Part shown: positions 11,276 to 22,976 of the stretch, piece after piece
How the letters are laid out: each line of letters begins with the position of its first letter
Position numbering within the stretch: position 1 is the stretch's first letter
Origin: Culex pipiens pallens
Taxonomy: Eukaryota; Arthropoda; Insecta; Diptera; Culicidae
Reading direction: 5' to 3'
Length of the DNA: 64,000 nt
Assembly (NCBI RefSeq): GCF_016801865.2
Contig: NC_068938.1
Coordinates: forward strand, 194,508,788-194,572,787
Translations under genes and position numbers: made by a program
Notes under the pieces: model-generated
What the model saw: only the letters and a program-made list of their open reading frames with translations
Database searches by the model: none
What the model was told of the DNA's origin: nothing

Positions 11276-11413
11276 TTTTCAAGCGAATCTTCTCGTTTTT
11301 AGTATTTTTTCAGTCGAATAAAAAAGGCACATCTTTTCATACCAATTTTTAAAAAGAGCGAGAGTTCCAAAGAGCCGCTCATTTTAATGAGCGAGCGGTT
11401 TTGCCCACCTCTA

Positions 11414-13391
11414 ATCCGAAAGTTTTGTAGGAATTTCAGATAATTAAATCATGGATCATAAAATGTAAATCTTTTTGTTGTTTTCTCAATTTTTACTTCA
11501 ATTTCGAATTCTGCGACCTCATGTTAGGCAAAGTTGAGTGATTTTTCGCTGATTTTTTTTTGTTTTTTCATCAGCATTTTGGCAGCTATCTTGGATGTTA
11601 AATTTCCAAACCATTTTAGAGCATTTTTGAAATCATAGTTGAGCTCAACGATCCAAAATAAGACACAAAAACATGATTCGTGATTCGATTATCCAAAGTG
11701 ATTTTTTTTCCGAGGACTTCGGATAATCGAGTCTGAACTGTATTGACTATCATCGATACCAACAACAAACATGAGCAGCTTGTAATTATGAGCAAAAAAA
11801 AAAAAAAAATACAATCACAATACATTTGGAAATGCCCAATATGTAAATTTTAAAGCTTCTTAACAATTTACAAAGCAGATTCCCAACGCAAATACGCTAA
11901 TTTTGTGGTTAAAGGTGATGATTTTAAAAACCAACAGTAACCGCAAATCTATTTGCATTTCACACCTTCTCCAAACCAAATTTGCCTAAACCACGTAAAA
12001 ACCAACCACATTTTGCGAGCAATGCTAATCAAAAGCATGCCCACACGAGCCACATCGAGTAGCTGCTACCAGTGCTCCCAAATTTATTCCAAGCTCTCCA
12101 AAAATTCCCCAGATTTCGTCAGATTTGCTCATTACACCTATAATCCCCCTCTCGCTTCACAGATAAATCGTTAATGAGCCAAAGTAAACAAAGTATAAAC
12201 TTCTTAAGTTTAGCGAAGCATATTTTTCTCCTTCTGTCTCTTCTTTCTGGCCAAATTTGTCCGTCCCCATGATGTACGGTCTGCCTTCCGGTCCGGAATG
12301 CAGCATCAAGAAAAACAGCAAGCACAGCATTTAAGTGGGAAAACACTCTGGCTAACCCTTTTCTTTCCTTCCGACGGAGACACTACCTAACCTCAAATGC
12401 GAACCCTGCATCAGCTTATTTGTTCCTCCCTTTTCATGCTTTTCGAGCTGCTCAGCAAGCCGTGAAAAGTGCTGCACCGATTGTCTCTCTCTGTGTGCGG
12501 GTAAATCACTTTCCATAATCATAACAATAAATTTCGAAATCTCAGCAACCCGTTTCGAGAATTTCCGGCCGATTGGACCCGCGCCGGGGATGAGTGATTG
12601 CGCTGTTTTCTGCCATTGAGCAAGGTTTGAGAAAATATTGATTATTTTTTTTGAATTTTATAATAAAAAATATCTTTAACACTCAATTTTAATTTATTTA
12701 TCAAACAAAGAGACAAAAAATTATAAATTGTTTGATAAAAATTGGATTTTGACTGACAATATTAAAACAAGTATAACTTTTTGCATCTTGAAAGAAAAAA
12801 ACAAAGCCCGTTTCACCACATTTTTTTCATAATTTTTTTTTATTATTGATATTGATGATTAGGGTTGGCAAAACAAACATTAACAACATTGCATGATTAA
12901 TATTATGAATCATTTGGTAACAGTTATTCTCTTAACAAATGTTTTAATTTTTACAAATGTTGATTTTTCAACCAAAACTTGTTAAAGTTTACTGAAAAAT
13001 GAAATTGTGATAAGTTTTTAAAAGGCTGCAAACATTTTTTTTAAATTTAATTGACAGAATAAATTCAGTAATATGTCGATTCTTTTTTTATTTTCAAGGT
13101 ACAATTTTAAAATAAATTTTAAGATTTTAGCTTGGTTTATTCAAGATTAGTTGAATAGTATTATTAATTTTTAAAATCACATTTAAAGAACATTACATAG
13201 ACTATTTGAGTGAATAGTTCCCGTGGAAATTAAACAAATACCACTTGTTTTACTTGTTTCTGTAATTTTATCATGAGATTTTCAGAGTTATTTTAACGTT
13301 TTTTACGCTCCGTGAAATTTGATGTTTGAAATTAGGGTCCCCGTGAAATTTGCCATTTTTGGGCGTGAAAAATCACTAAGCCTATTGATGA
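11414..13391. other. Intergenic DNA, partial MITE then single-copy stretch
   Basis: 11500-11742 ends with cttcggataatcgagtctgaactgTA, the right end of the CAGTCCAGACTCG MITE family, with its left end missing. 11950-12620 is less AT-rich and looks single copy, with no coding frame worth calling. 12640-13390 is AT-rich without recognisable units. A regulatory role for the 12 kb stretch (vnd lies 12 kb downstream) is only a possibility. Confidence 0.4.
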
Positions 13392-13591
13392 TACAGTCCA
13401 GAATCGATTATCCGAAGGTTTTTTTTTGGTGATTTGCTTATTGTTCTTTGTCTTATTTTGATTGTTGAGCAAGAGCTTAACCCCTAAACTTGCAATAAAA
13501 TTTGACATTTTATTTTTTTTTGTTCGCGATTCGATTTTGCCATACAAAGCTTCGGATAATCGAGGCTTCGGATGATTGAGTCCGGACTGTA
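13392..13591. mobile_element. TA-flanked MITE, CAGTCCAG family, copy 1
   Basis: TA-CAGTCCAGAATCGATTATC at the left and ...gagtccggactg-TA at the right give terminal inverted repeats of about 25 bp between TA dinucleotides. A CAGT terminus with TA duplication is the pattern of Tc1/mariner-pogo derived MITEs. No coding capacity; 200 bp. Confidence 0.85.
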
Positions 13592-13611
13592 TTTGAAGTT
13601 TTGTTTGACAA

Positions 13612-14017
13612 TACAGTCCAGACTCGATTATCCGAAGGCCTCGGGAGAATTTCACTTCACTTTTCACTTTTTTTTTTTCGTTGTCTTATTTTTTATTGCA
13701 TAGCTTAAGTAAGACCAATAAACTACTCTTAAATGACTTTGAATTTTAAATCTAAGATGGCGGCCAAAATGGCGGTGATAATATATTGAAAAAATGCTAT
13801 TTTTGATTTAAAAGGCAATCAAATATTCAAATTTGACTAAAATGGGGTCGCAGAACTCGAATTTGAAGTAAAAATCAAGAAAACTAAAAAATACGAAAAA
13901 AAAAATTTGGGTCATGATTCGATTATCCGAAGTCCCATACAAACCTTCGAATAATCGAACTTCGGATAACCGAAACATTCGATAATCGAGGCTTCGGATT
14001 ATCGAGTCTGGACTGTA
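13612..14017. mobile_element. TA-flanked MITE, CAGTCCAG family, copy 2
   Basis: TA-CAGTCCAGACTCGATTATC at the left matches ...ataatcgagtctggactg at the right, with TA at both outer borders. It lies only 20 bp from copy 1. The interior contains aagatggcggccaaaatggcgg and gactaaaatggggtcg, also seen in the copies at 16780 and 22024. Confidence 0.9.
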
Positions 14018-14684
14018 TATTTATGACTTTTCCAAAAATCACAATCCTTCAAATTTGTATGTCTTAGATATCAAATTTTGCACCATTAACTCTAGCGCAA
14101 AGAAATTTTTTGTTTAGGGGACAAATTAAAAAAGTATCTATTTTTGTCACTTTTAAAATGCTGGGTGTAATCTGATTCTACATTTTCTAGAAATCTTACG
14201 TAAGTTGGTTCTAATTCTCTCAAAATAGAGCAATCTCGCTGAAATCGATCAATTTTCAAAAATTTAAATTTTTCTTTCCTGTGACTAAAACAGCCAATGT
14301 GCATGTTTTGTTCAACCTTACAAGTCTTCATACAGTTTTGGCAGCAGTCCATGCAAAAATTGTACCGTTAACTGGGGTAAAACGGGATTTCAGTCTGAAA
14401 AAGGACAGGAAAGCTTTTTTTAGAGCACTTCATAGCATAAAGTTTAGAAATCGATGTTCTGTACCAATAAAATACACTAAAAAATTTGCCAAAATTTAGC
14501 TAAAACAGCTGTTTTGACTCACCGCATACGTTCCGATTCACCCGCGTTTTTTTTTTAATTTTCTTTATTTTCTAATCTGTGTGCAAGTTTGGAGCTAAGC
14601 TAAATTATCTACAAATAATTTCATATAGTTTGGATTTTTGGCAAAAATATGAAAAGTTTTTTCATATTTTTCATTTTAGGCCAA
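14018..14684. other. AT-rich intergenic DNA
   Basis: No coding signal. Around 14320-14400 the phrases cagttttggcagcagtccatgcaaaaat resemble the outer arms of the foldbacks at 8.2 and 37.9 kb, so this is probably an eroded relative. Confidence 0.35.
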
Positions 14685-14990
14685 TGCAAATATTTTTCAA
14701 AGTTTTTGTCTGTCCGGGGTCGAGGGAGGGGCGCAAAAACAATATAAATATTGAAATAACGAGCCATAGTTTTAACATTTGCATGGAAAAGTGTTTTAAA
14801 GTGCATTTTACACTGGTTCAGTTGTTTTGTAATCATTAGTTTTCAAAAAATATAAGATGCTAAAAATGATTCTAAACGCAGGGGAATGCATTTTAAATTG
14901 ATTTCAGCTGATTGCAGTTCAATTCCCATTTAAATTTTGAAGTTTTTTGGAAAAATATTTTTTTTGCCCCTGATTTTTCGGGCCAACAAG
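14685..14990. repeat. MITE-like repeat with GC-rich tract, copy 1
   Basis: Shares with 20693-21060 and 34854-35302 the opening caaatatttttcaaagtttttgtc, a following G/C-rich tract (here ccggggtcgagggagggg) and an interior with attgttttgcaatcattagttttcaaaa in one or the other orientation. Here the order of blocks is that of the opposite strand of the copy at 34.9 kb. Confidence 0.6.
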
Positions 14991-14997
14991 ACAAAAA

Positions 14998-16396
14998 CTT
15001 TAAGAGCGAGTCCACAAACAGGGCATACCCCTTTGTATGGGACGTCGTGTGGACCTCACCAATCTGCCTGAAATTTTTAGGGGTTGTTTGTACATATAAA
15101 ACTAGCATCTGGCCAAAATATGAGCACTCTAGGTCAACGGAAAGCGGGGTAAATCGGGACACAATGTTTGAAGGTTCAAAAACGTCAAAAATCGTAAAAA
15201 GGCTGTAACTTGGGCAAAATTCAATTTAATTTAAAAATTCAAAATGCATCTGAAAGGGTTTAAAAAAATCAACAAAATGCAGGGAAGAGCATCCCAATTG
15301 GTTGAATCTGAAGGGAGTTATTGGCATTTTAGTGAAAAAAATAGCATAATTTCAAACTCAAATAATAAAGTGTTCCATCCAGATATCAACTCGGTTCGAC
15401 CTGCAGCTTGTAGGGGACATCTGGGACTACCATCTGAGACTGAGAACGCTTTGGGTACGGTAGTTTAACATATTAAATAGACACTTCTACTTTTAGTGAA
15501 TTTTTTGGTTGTAAATTTTTGCTCCGGGGTAAATTTTTGCTTAGATCCCATTTTCTGATGATAATTTTATCATATTCGTGTTCCTGAGACAATTTCACAA
15601 TAGAAACATGCATAAAAATGTTTATTTTCATCCATTTTAACCCTTTAAAAATGAAGTTAAAAAAAATCTTCGATTCTCATTTATTGAAAATCAGGTTCGT
15701 TTCCAAGGATACTAGATGACACCAGAAAAAAGCAGCATCTCATTTTTTTTAACTTTAATTTTTTAAAGGGTTAAAATGGATGAAAATAAACATTTTTATG
15801 CATGTTTCTATTGTGAAATTGTCTCAGAAACAAGAATATGATAAAATTATCATCAGAAAATGGGATCTAAGGGGGACCCCGAGCAAAAATTTACAACCAA
15901 AAAATTCACTAAAAGTAAAAGTGTCTATTTAATATGTTAAACTGCCTTACCCAAAGCGTTCTCAGTCTCAGATGGTAGTCCCAGATGCCCCCTACAAGCT
16001 GCAGGTCGAACCGAGTTGATATCTGGATGGAACACTTTTATTTGAGTTTGAAAATTGTGCTATTTTTTTACTAAAATGCCAATAACTCCCTTTAAATTCA
16101 ACCAATTGGGATGCTCTACCCTGCATTTTGTTGAATTTGTTAAGCCCTTTCAGATGCATTTTGAATTTTGAAATTAAATTGAATTTTGCCCATGTTACAG
16201 CCTTTTTACGATTTTTGACGTTTTTGAACCTTCAAACTTTGTGTCCCGATTTGCCCCACTTCCCGTTGACCCAGAGTGCTCTTATTTTGGCCAGATACTA
16301 GTTTTATATGTACAAACAACCCCTGAAATTTTCAGGCAGATTGGTGAGGTCGATGCGAGATGGGTATGCTTTGCTCGTGGACTCGCTCTTAAAATA
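14998..16396. repeat. Foldback element B, 1.4 kb inverted repeat
   Basis: The left arm begins ttaagagcgagtccaca (about 15000) and pairs with gtggactcgctcttaa (about 16378-16394). Internal landmarks pair in order, for example cctgaaatttttaggggttg with caacccctgaaattttcagg, and gtcccagatgccccctacaa (15977) with the inverted block at 15410-15432. The centre lies near 15700, around the stretch aaggatactagatgacacc. Arms are about 95 percent alike by eye. No gene. Confidence 0.9.
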
Positions 16397-16779
16397 AACA
16401 ATTATTTGTTATTTGTTACTTTTAACATCAAATTCGGTTATGCGACCAATATTTCATCACCGCCATTTTGAATTAAAAAAAATCAAAGAGGAAAAAATAA
16501 AATAAAATAGAAATTGCCGGTTCTTTAAAACGGAAGTATTTATTTGCGATTCTTTCATTATTCGCGAAATTTTTTTATAGGATATTGAAATAATCAAAAT
16601 TAAATATAAAAGTCTCAGAATGCTAACCCAGTACGATGTGTACGAAAGTAGAAAATTTAAGCTTAAATCAGTATTCTGTATCAGAAAGAAATCGTAATGT
16701 GAACTTGTTTGCAAACTTGTCAAAACATACAGACTTGTGTTTTGATGTTTTTTCCAACAAAGTTGCACCCGCTGAGAAA
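16397..16779. other. AT-rich spacer
   Basis: No recognised feature. tatttcatcaccgccattttgaa near 16450 resembles internal sequence of the CAGTCCAG MITE family, so part may be a decayed copy. Confidence 0.3.
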
Positions 16780-17155
16780 TACAGTCCAGACTCGATTATC
16801 CGTAGGTTTGTATGGAACTTCGGATAATCGAATAATGAGAAAAAAAATTCCGGGATTTATTATTTTCTTACTTTTTAACATCAAATTCGAGCTATGCGAT
16901 CCCATTTTAGACAAATTTGAATGGTTGGTTGCGTTTTAAATTGAAAGATTCATTTTTTTCAATATTTTTCACTGCCATTTTGGCCGCCATCTTAGATTTA
17001 AAAAATTCTAAATCACCTTAGAGTAATTTAGAGGTCATACTAAAGCTCAACAATAAAAAAAAGACAACAAAAAAAATGTGATTCGCTTATCCGAAGTTTC
17101 GATTTTCCGAAGTGAAATTTAGCCAAGGCCTTCGGATAATCGAGTCTGGACTGTA
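16780..17155. mobile_element. TA-flanked MITE, CAGTCCAG family, copy 3
   Basis: TA-CAGTCCAGACTCGATTATC at 16780 matches ...ataatcgagtctggactg-TA ending at 17155; 376 bp. The interior again has gccattttggccgccatctta. Non-coding. Confidence 0.9.
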
Positions 17156-17999
17156 ACTTGTGAAATCATACGACACTGCAAACTAATTTGCTGATAGTTC
17201 TATGGACACTCCTGGAAACAAGAAAAAAAAAAACACTGAACCAGCGACAACAATTGCTGTTCTATCGAAATAATGCGCTGAACCGGTAAAAATCTTTTGG
17301 TTGAATTTTAAATAATTTGACCGGTTCTAAAGATTTTGCTTGAGAAATTGCTGAAACGTAAGGCGAAAATTTTTACTCAACCAGCATTGGATCGGGCAAA
17401 TTTAACCGGTTTCTAATCTAGCGAAAAAGGTAATTTTTGTGCAGGCTGAGAAACTAGCGAGCTTACTAACAAGTTTTATTTAGCGAGTTTTATCGCGTTT
17501 TGGCGATAGATCCTTTTTCCGTGTAACTTTGTTCAATATGTTGTTGTTAATACATTTATTTCTGGCAGCTTTAACCTTCTTGGTCATTCGCTGCCCTTAG
17601 GTGTTATAAGCCTTGTAGGTATGTATAAGGTAAATATTGATTAAATTTATAAGTTGGTTACGCCAAATTTCGCTACGAATGTCATTATTGCCTTACCGCG
17701 GTCATGAATGCATGGAAACGAGTGTTATTTGTTATTTTTTTATGAAACCGCTCTCAACATATTTTCTAGAAAAATATCAGGCCTGAAAGCCTCTTTGGAG
17801 TAGTTTTTTTCAAATAAATCAAAGACCCTCGAAGAAGAACATCAACGATCAAAACCTCGAACATTTTTGATACTGGTAATCGAAGTTTGTTTTACCATCT
17901 TCATAGCTTTTTTTTTTAGTAATTCATCCAAATTGTAATTGTTATTATTTAACTTGACAGTTCGAGCGAAACTGTTCTTGATTGATCAAAATCACTCGT
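17156..17999. other. AT-rich intergenic DNA
   Basis: Around 17215-17525 the segment runs from aaaaaaaaaaacactgaacc to ttttttccgtgtaac, ends typical of local MITEs, but I could not establish paired termini. No coding frame. Confidence 0.3.
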
Positions 18000-18400
18000 C
18001 ATAAACATGGATGGAAATTCATAAACCCATGAATCTTATGCATGAATTCATGCATTTTATTCATGAAATCATGTAAATTTTCATGAAACCATGTAAAGCA
18101 TGATTCATAAATTCGCGAATAAAATTTTACGACGTAAAATTGACACATGCATAAATAATCGTAAAATCATGAATATTTTTCATGAATTCATGAAGTTTTG
18201 TCATGACTTCATGAAAATCAGTCATGAAATCATGATAACACATGATTTCATGAAGGAAAATTCGTGAATATTCGTAAAAATATTTTAGCCTTGAATAAAA
18301 TTCATAATTCGTGAAGAAAATTCATGAAATCATGAAATGTATCACGAAATCATGCACAAAATTATTTACAAGTTCATGAATCGAAATTCACGATATCTTG
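18000..18400. repeat. Cluster of TCATGA / TTCATGAA palindromes
   Basis: About 400 bp in which the six-base palindrome TCATGA or longer palindromes such as ttcatgaa recur every 10-20 bases, on a background of aaat/attc words (for example tcatgaattcatgaag, atcatgataacacatgatttcatgaag). There is no fixed period, so it is not a plain tandem satellite. Either strand is rich in ATG and CAT. Confidence 0.7.
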
Positions 18401-20692
18401 CACACTTTTTTTCCGTATATTTGTCATTTAAAAAAATAACCAATCGAATGTTGGATATACATCGGACAATCTCTCCGTAAACTAATGACATTATTCCAAC
18501 GCTCAGGAATTAGCTTATTTCGTGTTCACACGCCATCAACCCGTAAAAGTTCGTCCTTGGCCAAACAAATGGGACCGTAATAATGGTGACATCCATCAAG
18601 CTCCTTTCACCATCCTAGCTGGCGGTGTGTGTGGGAGTATTTTTATCCTGCAAATCAACCAAACAGACATAAATCCAAAGCCTACTGCCATCAATCCGGT
18701 GCCGCCGTCGGGTGAAAAACAACAACCCTCTTTTGTCTCCCCCCCCGGGTCCCAGGTCCTAATCTGGCCAACTCAATCTGGCTCGTTATTGTTACATCGT
18801 CCTTCTTCTTGCGTTTCAACTCCAATAAAGACCACGCGCAGCGTAATAGAAAATGTTATTAAATTTCTCCTCTTTGCGTTCCCGCGGCTCAACGTAATGT
18901 AATAAAAACGTTAATGGAGTCCCTGCGTCGTCCTCGGTAAAGTCCTTTTTTTTGTGTGTGACACAAAACCAAACGAGTTTGAGAGACCTCCTCGACAGGA
19001 GAGAAAGAGGGAGACAAAAAAGAGGTGATTATCGTTAAATGAAATCGAAAAGCTGCGCGGAGCAGGGGGAAAATACTTGTACAAAAGTGGATAAAAACGA
19101 GACATGGAGAGGAAAAATGTGAGTGGAAAAGCGCTTACACGACATTGTTGTAAAAAAACAAGAAAAACAACAACAGAAAACTAAATCAATGCGCTTGAAA
19201 CTAGAAGAGAGAGAGGAGTAGGTCCAGGTGGAGGAAAAGCCCTTTTCCAACCCCCTAGAACCGAAAGCGTGGCTTGCTGAGTTGCTCACCAATACCAACA
19301 GCAGTGCATTGAAAGAGGGATGAGTGAGAGGCATAATAGTGTGAGAGAGTGCTCTTCATTGACAATATGGAATGAGTGTGAAGCAGAGCGAGCTGAAGGA
19401 GCGAGAAGTTGTGAGCAGCACTTGAGGCTCGGACGAAGCGTCGTTGAGCGGTTGTTGAATGCACAATGTGATTTTTCATTAATTGTTTTAAACATAAATT
19501 CGATTAATAATTAACTTTAACTTTCCATTTTTGCCGAAATTATTTCGGAATGCAAAAGCTATTCTTAATGTTAAATTTTTTAGTATTCTTGGCAAATTTG
19601 ATTAGTAATTAGTTGGCATGTTGGTATGTTTTTCATTTTTTCGGGATATTTTTGGTAAACAGAAATATAAACATTAAGTCGTTTGCTGATAAAATTGTTG
19701 AAAATTAATGTTATCGGCTTCGAAGCAAACGTTTCAAAAGCATTTATTTCGAAGCAGATTTTTTTTGAAAAATGTTGTTTTTTTTTAATCCGGGGTAGCT
19801 TTGATAGTCACTGCGTAATAGTGTGCAAATTGAATTGATTAGTTTATTAAGTTTTAATAACATGTATGTAAATTTGAAATTAGGTCAAACAAAAAAAAAT
19901 TCAACTTTGATAAAAGAATGTTTTTTTCATAAAAATACAATTTCCAAATTTACTAAGAAATTTGTTCCATTGAAAAATTTAATAAATCTGAAGATATTTT
20001 TGAATTCTGTTTCAATAACACTTATATCTTACAAATTAAATTAAATTGTTTTATGTATAAATTTGTTCAAAGAATCCGATAATAAAGTCTGTTTTCTGAT
20101 TACTCATTATCATTGAGATTATTTCAAGTTTTTGTATACTAAACACAACATTCTATTTCATGTTGTGTCTTGACAAAAAAAACCAAAAATTTCACCCAAT
20201 ATTAGACATGATAACAAACACAAAAAAAAAGTATTAAATCGCATTATCTCACTCCCCTTTAAAAGAATAAAAGTTTATTAGGGTAGTGTAAGCCGAATGT
20301 AAAGATAAGATTGAATTCAATAAAGTAATAATAATTTAAAAAAATTAGAGTGATTTTTTCTTGTCAATCTTTTCATCCTTTTTTTTTTATAAATTATATT
20401 TAAAAATAAAAATTCAAGCCACGTTAAATATTGAGAAAATTTTTAACGAGTTCAGTTGTAATACAGTTGTCTCTCGTTTTCGATCCCTTCAATATCAATT
20501 ACAACTCAATAACGTTAAAACCGTCGAGAGAGGGAGGTATCAAATTATAGAATGAAAAATCAAAGCATGCTACTAAATAGGACTGAACAAATATTGACAG
20601 CTGGAGCATTTTTTGTATCGAGAAGATCGACCGCAGTTAATTACAAAAATATCTACGATAAAAAGAGATATTTTTTAATATTAAAAAAGGCC
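18401..20692. other. Intergenic DNA, single-copy-looking then AT-rich
   Basis: 18500-19490 is comparatively GC-rich and free of the local repeats, with purine-rich stretches (gagagaggag, 19205-19225). No frame shows a domain or supported exon structure. 19500-20690 is AT-rich with nothing identifiable. The first part could be regulatory DNA for vnd; I cannot show it. Confidence 0.35.
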
Positions 20693-21060
20693 GTTGCAAA
20701 TATTTTTCAAAGTTTCTGTCGCCCCCCCCCCCCCCCCCCCCTTCAAAATCAAAATATTTTTTCAAAAAACTTCAAAATTTTAAAGGAAATAGAAAACCAT
20801 TAGAAATGCATTTTCCTGCGTTTAAAACCATATTTAGCATGTCTGTGATCGATCAAAAATATTTTTAATTTTTGTGAAATTCCAATGTACAGGCACCGCA
20901 AAAAGTTTTTTTCGACGAAAAAAAAATCTCTTCAATACTTGGATATTTTGAAAACTAATGATTGCAAAACAACTGGGCAGGTGTAAAATACATTTAAAAA
21001 CACTTTTTTCATTCAAATGTTGAGACCATGGCTTGTTATTTGAATTTTATTTTTTTTTTC
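20693..21060. repeat. MITE-like repeat with poly-C tract, copy 2 (interrupted)
   Basis: Opens with aaggccgttgcaaatattttt and a run of about 19 C at 20722-20741, then the family interior (actaatgattgcaaaacaactgg near 20955). It is cut at 21060 by the TACACAG MITE, so its right terminus is missing here. Confidence 0.75.
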
Positions 21061-21291
21061 TACACAGAAAAAAAAAATGATGGTAATATTCATCAGGAAA
21101 TGATGACAGATTTTGTGGCAAAAAATATGTGTAATATTACATCAGGAATTGTTGAATTTTCATCAGTTTCTGATGAATATTCATCAGGTTCACATTTTTA
21201 CACATTTTTTATGTAATATTACTCAAAAAATTATTAATATTCAACCAACCAAATTTTCAACATTCCAAAATTCAACTTTTTTTGCTGTGTA
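21061..21291. mobile_element. TA-flanked MITE, TACACAG family, copy 1
   Basis: Begins TACACAGaaaaaaaaaatga and ends tcaactttttttgctgtgTA, terminal inverted repeats between TA dinucleotides. The interior carries repeated ttcatcag/ctgatgaa and taatatta words. Non-coding, 231 bp. Confidence 0.85.
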
Positions 21292-21295
21292 GCCA

Positions 21296-21870
21296 CTAGC
21301 CTTTGCCTTCCTCACCTTACTGAGGAAAGGCTATAAAATCACTCGAAAAATGATATTCGTGTATACTTATCGACTCAGAATCAAATTCTGAGCAAATGTC
21401 TGTGTGTGTGGTGGAATGTTGATCAAAAAATTGTCACTCGATTATCTCGAGACTGGCTAAACCGATTTTGTCCGTTTTGGTCTCATTCGATCCATCTTGG
21501 GGTCCCATAAGTCGCTATTTAAATTATGTAGTTTAGTTAAGTACTTCAAAAGTTATGCTAAAAAAACGATTTTGACTAAAGTTCGGAAGATTGTAAAAAG
21601 GGTGGTTTTTGTAAGAAAACCCATCGTAATATACATTTTTAGAAAGGTGTTTGAAAGACCTTTCCAACGCGTCCAAGGCATAGAAGATCTGACAACCCTA
21701 TCAAAAGTTATTAGCACTTAAGTCTTATTTATACACTTTTTGGAGGCCGGGTCTCAGATATTTTGACACATAAGTGTCAATATGAAGATCTGAATATTCA
21801 GTCTAGTTGTATGATAGCACCTTTTAAATGTGAGGAAGGCACCAACCACCTAAGGGTGGATTAAGTAAGG
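21296..21870. repeat. Dispersed repeat with GCCTTCCTCAC inverted ends
   Basis: ctttgccttcctcac near 21300 is answered by gtgaggaaggcaccaa near 21830, followed by ccacctaagggtgg. The interior includes the phrases tgtctgtgtgtgtgg and gaccgggtctcagat. It looks like a non-autonomous dispersed element of about 0.55 kb. Small frames inside are not genes. Confidence 0.6.
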
Positions 21871-22023
21871 TTTTTCTATAAGATGGGTGCAAAAAATATC
21901 AGATCAACATATTTTTTTCTATTCAAAAAATTAAGTTTGTTCAACCTTTGATTGGGTACAGACATTTTGATAATTTTCTGTCAACTCACATGAAATCGGA
22001 AAACCCTTCTTGCAGTAAAATGA

Positions 22024-22438
22024 TACAATTCAGACTCGATTATCCGAAGGCTTTGGAAAAATTTCACTTCGATTAATCGAATCACAAAAAAATGTTGGTT
22101 GTCTTATTTTCGATTGTCGAGTTTAAGTATGACCCCATAAACTTCACTAAAGTGGTTTAGAATTTTGAAATCCAAGATGGCGCTGTTGAAATACTAAAAT
22201 ATGCATTTCGTAATTAGACAATCAACTATTCAAATTTGACTAAAATGGGGTCGTAAAACTCGAATTTAGTGTTATTAGCAAGAATAAGTCTGTAATTTTC
22301 AACTGACGATATCTCGGAAACTATTGATCAGGTTTTCAATGTTAATATAATAAAACTTTTGAGAAATTTTCTGATTTCTTCGAACTAATTTCAACATTTT
22401 AAATTCAGCTATATTTTTGAAATGGTCTAAAAATTGAT
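22024..22438. repeat. Left half of CAGTCCAG MITE plus degenerate inverted repeat
   Basis: TA-CAATTCAGACTCGATTATC at 22024 is a diverged left end of the CAGTCCAG family, with the family interior (gactaaaatggggtcg at 22238) and no right end. From about 22285, ctgtaattttcaactgacgatatctcgg is inverted at 23088-23112, marking the left arm of an eroded foldback whose centre is now occupied by the next element. Confidence 0.6.
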
Positions 22439-22439
22439 A

Positions 22440-22976
22440 AGGGTAATTCTCCGCCAACTCACACAGCAGTTGCCCCGACCCCTCTTCGATTTACGTGAAA
22501 CTCTGTCCTAAGGGGTAACTTTTGTCCCTGATCACGAATCCGAGGTCCGTTTTTTGATATCTCGTGACGGAGGGGCGGAACGACCCCTTTTTTTTGAACA
22601 TGTGAAAAAAGAGGCGTTTTTCAATAATTTGCAGCCTGAAACGGTGATGAGATAGAAAATTGGTGTCAAAGGGACTTTTATGTAAAATTAGACGTCCGAT
22701 TTGATGTCGTACTCAGAATTCCGAAAAAACGTATCGAAAAAAAGAACTAAAAAGTTTTGAAAATTCTCCCATTTTTCGTTACTCGACTGTGAAAATTTTT
22801 GCAACATGTCATTTTAAGGGAAATTTATTGTACTTTTCGAATCTACATTAACCCTGAAGGGTAATTTTTTCACTTAAAACAAAAATTTTCATTTTAAAAT
22901 ATCGTGTTTTTAATAACCCTGCAATTTTTTAGAGTATAATGAACAGATTTCGTGTGAGTTGGTAGGGAATTACGCA
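22440..22976. mobile_element. MITE with GGGTAATTCTCCGCC-type terminal inverted repeats
   Basis: gggtaattctccgccaactc at 22441 matches the reverse complement of gagttggtagggaattacgc ending at 22975, over about 24 bases with few mismatches. It lies between the two arms of an eroded foldback, so it inserted near that centre. About 535 bp, no coding capacity. Confidence 0.8.

Larger units (their letters stand above)
5832..11413. mobile_element. Candidate composite element with TAGAGGTGGGCAAAA inverted ends
   Basis: TAGAGGTGGGCAAAA at 5832-5846 is the exact reverse complement of 11399-11413. Both ends are followed inward by sequence rich in GAGCGAGC/AGAGCC words; the left end carries a direct duplication of about 33 bp (aagagcgagccgattaaagagccgg, twice within 5847-5924). 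The flanks atcgtaag and atccgaaag are similar but not identical, so an 8-bp target duplication is only suggestive. The interior holds a TATA-led satellite array, a foldback, a SINE and a small MITE. No transposase frame is visible, so if this is one element it is non-autonomous. The ends could instead belong to two separate copies. Confidence 0.5.
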
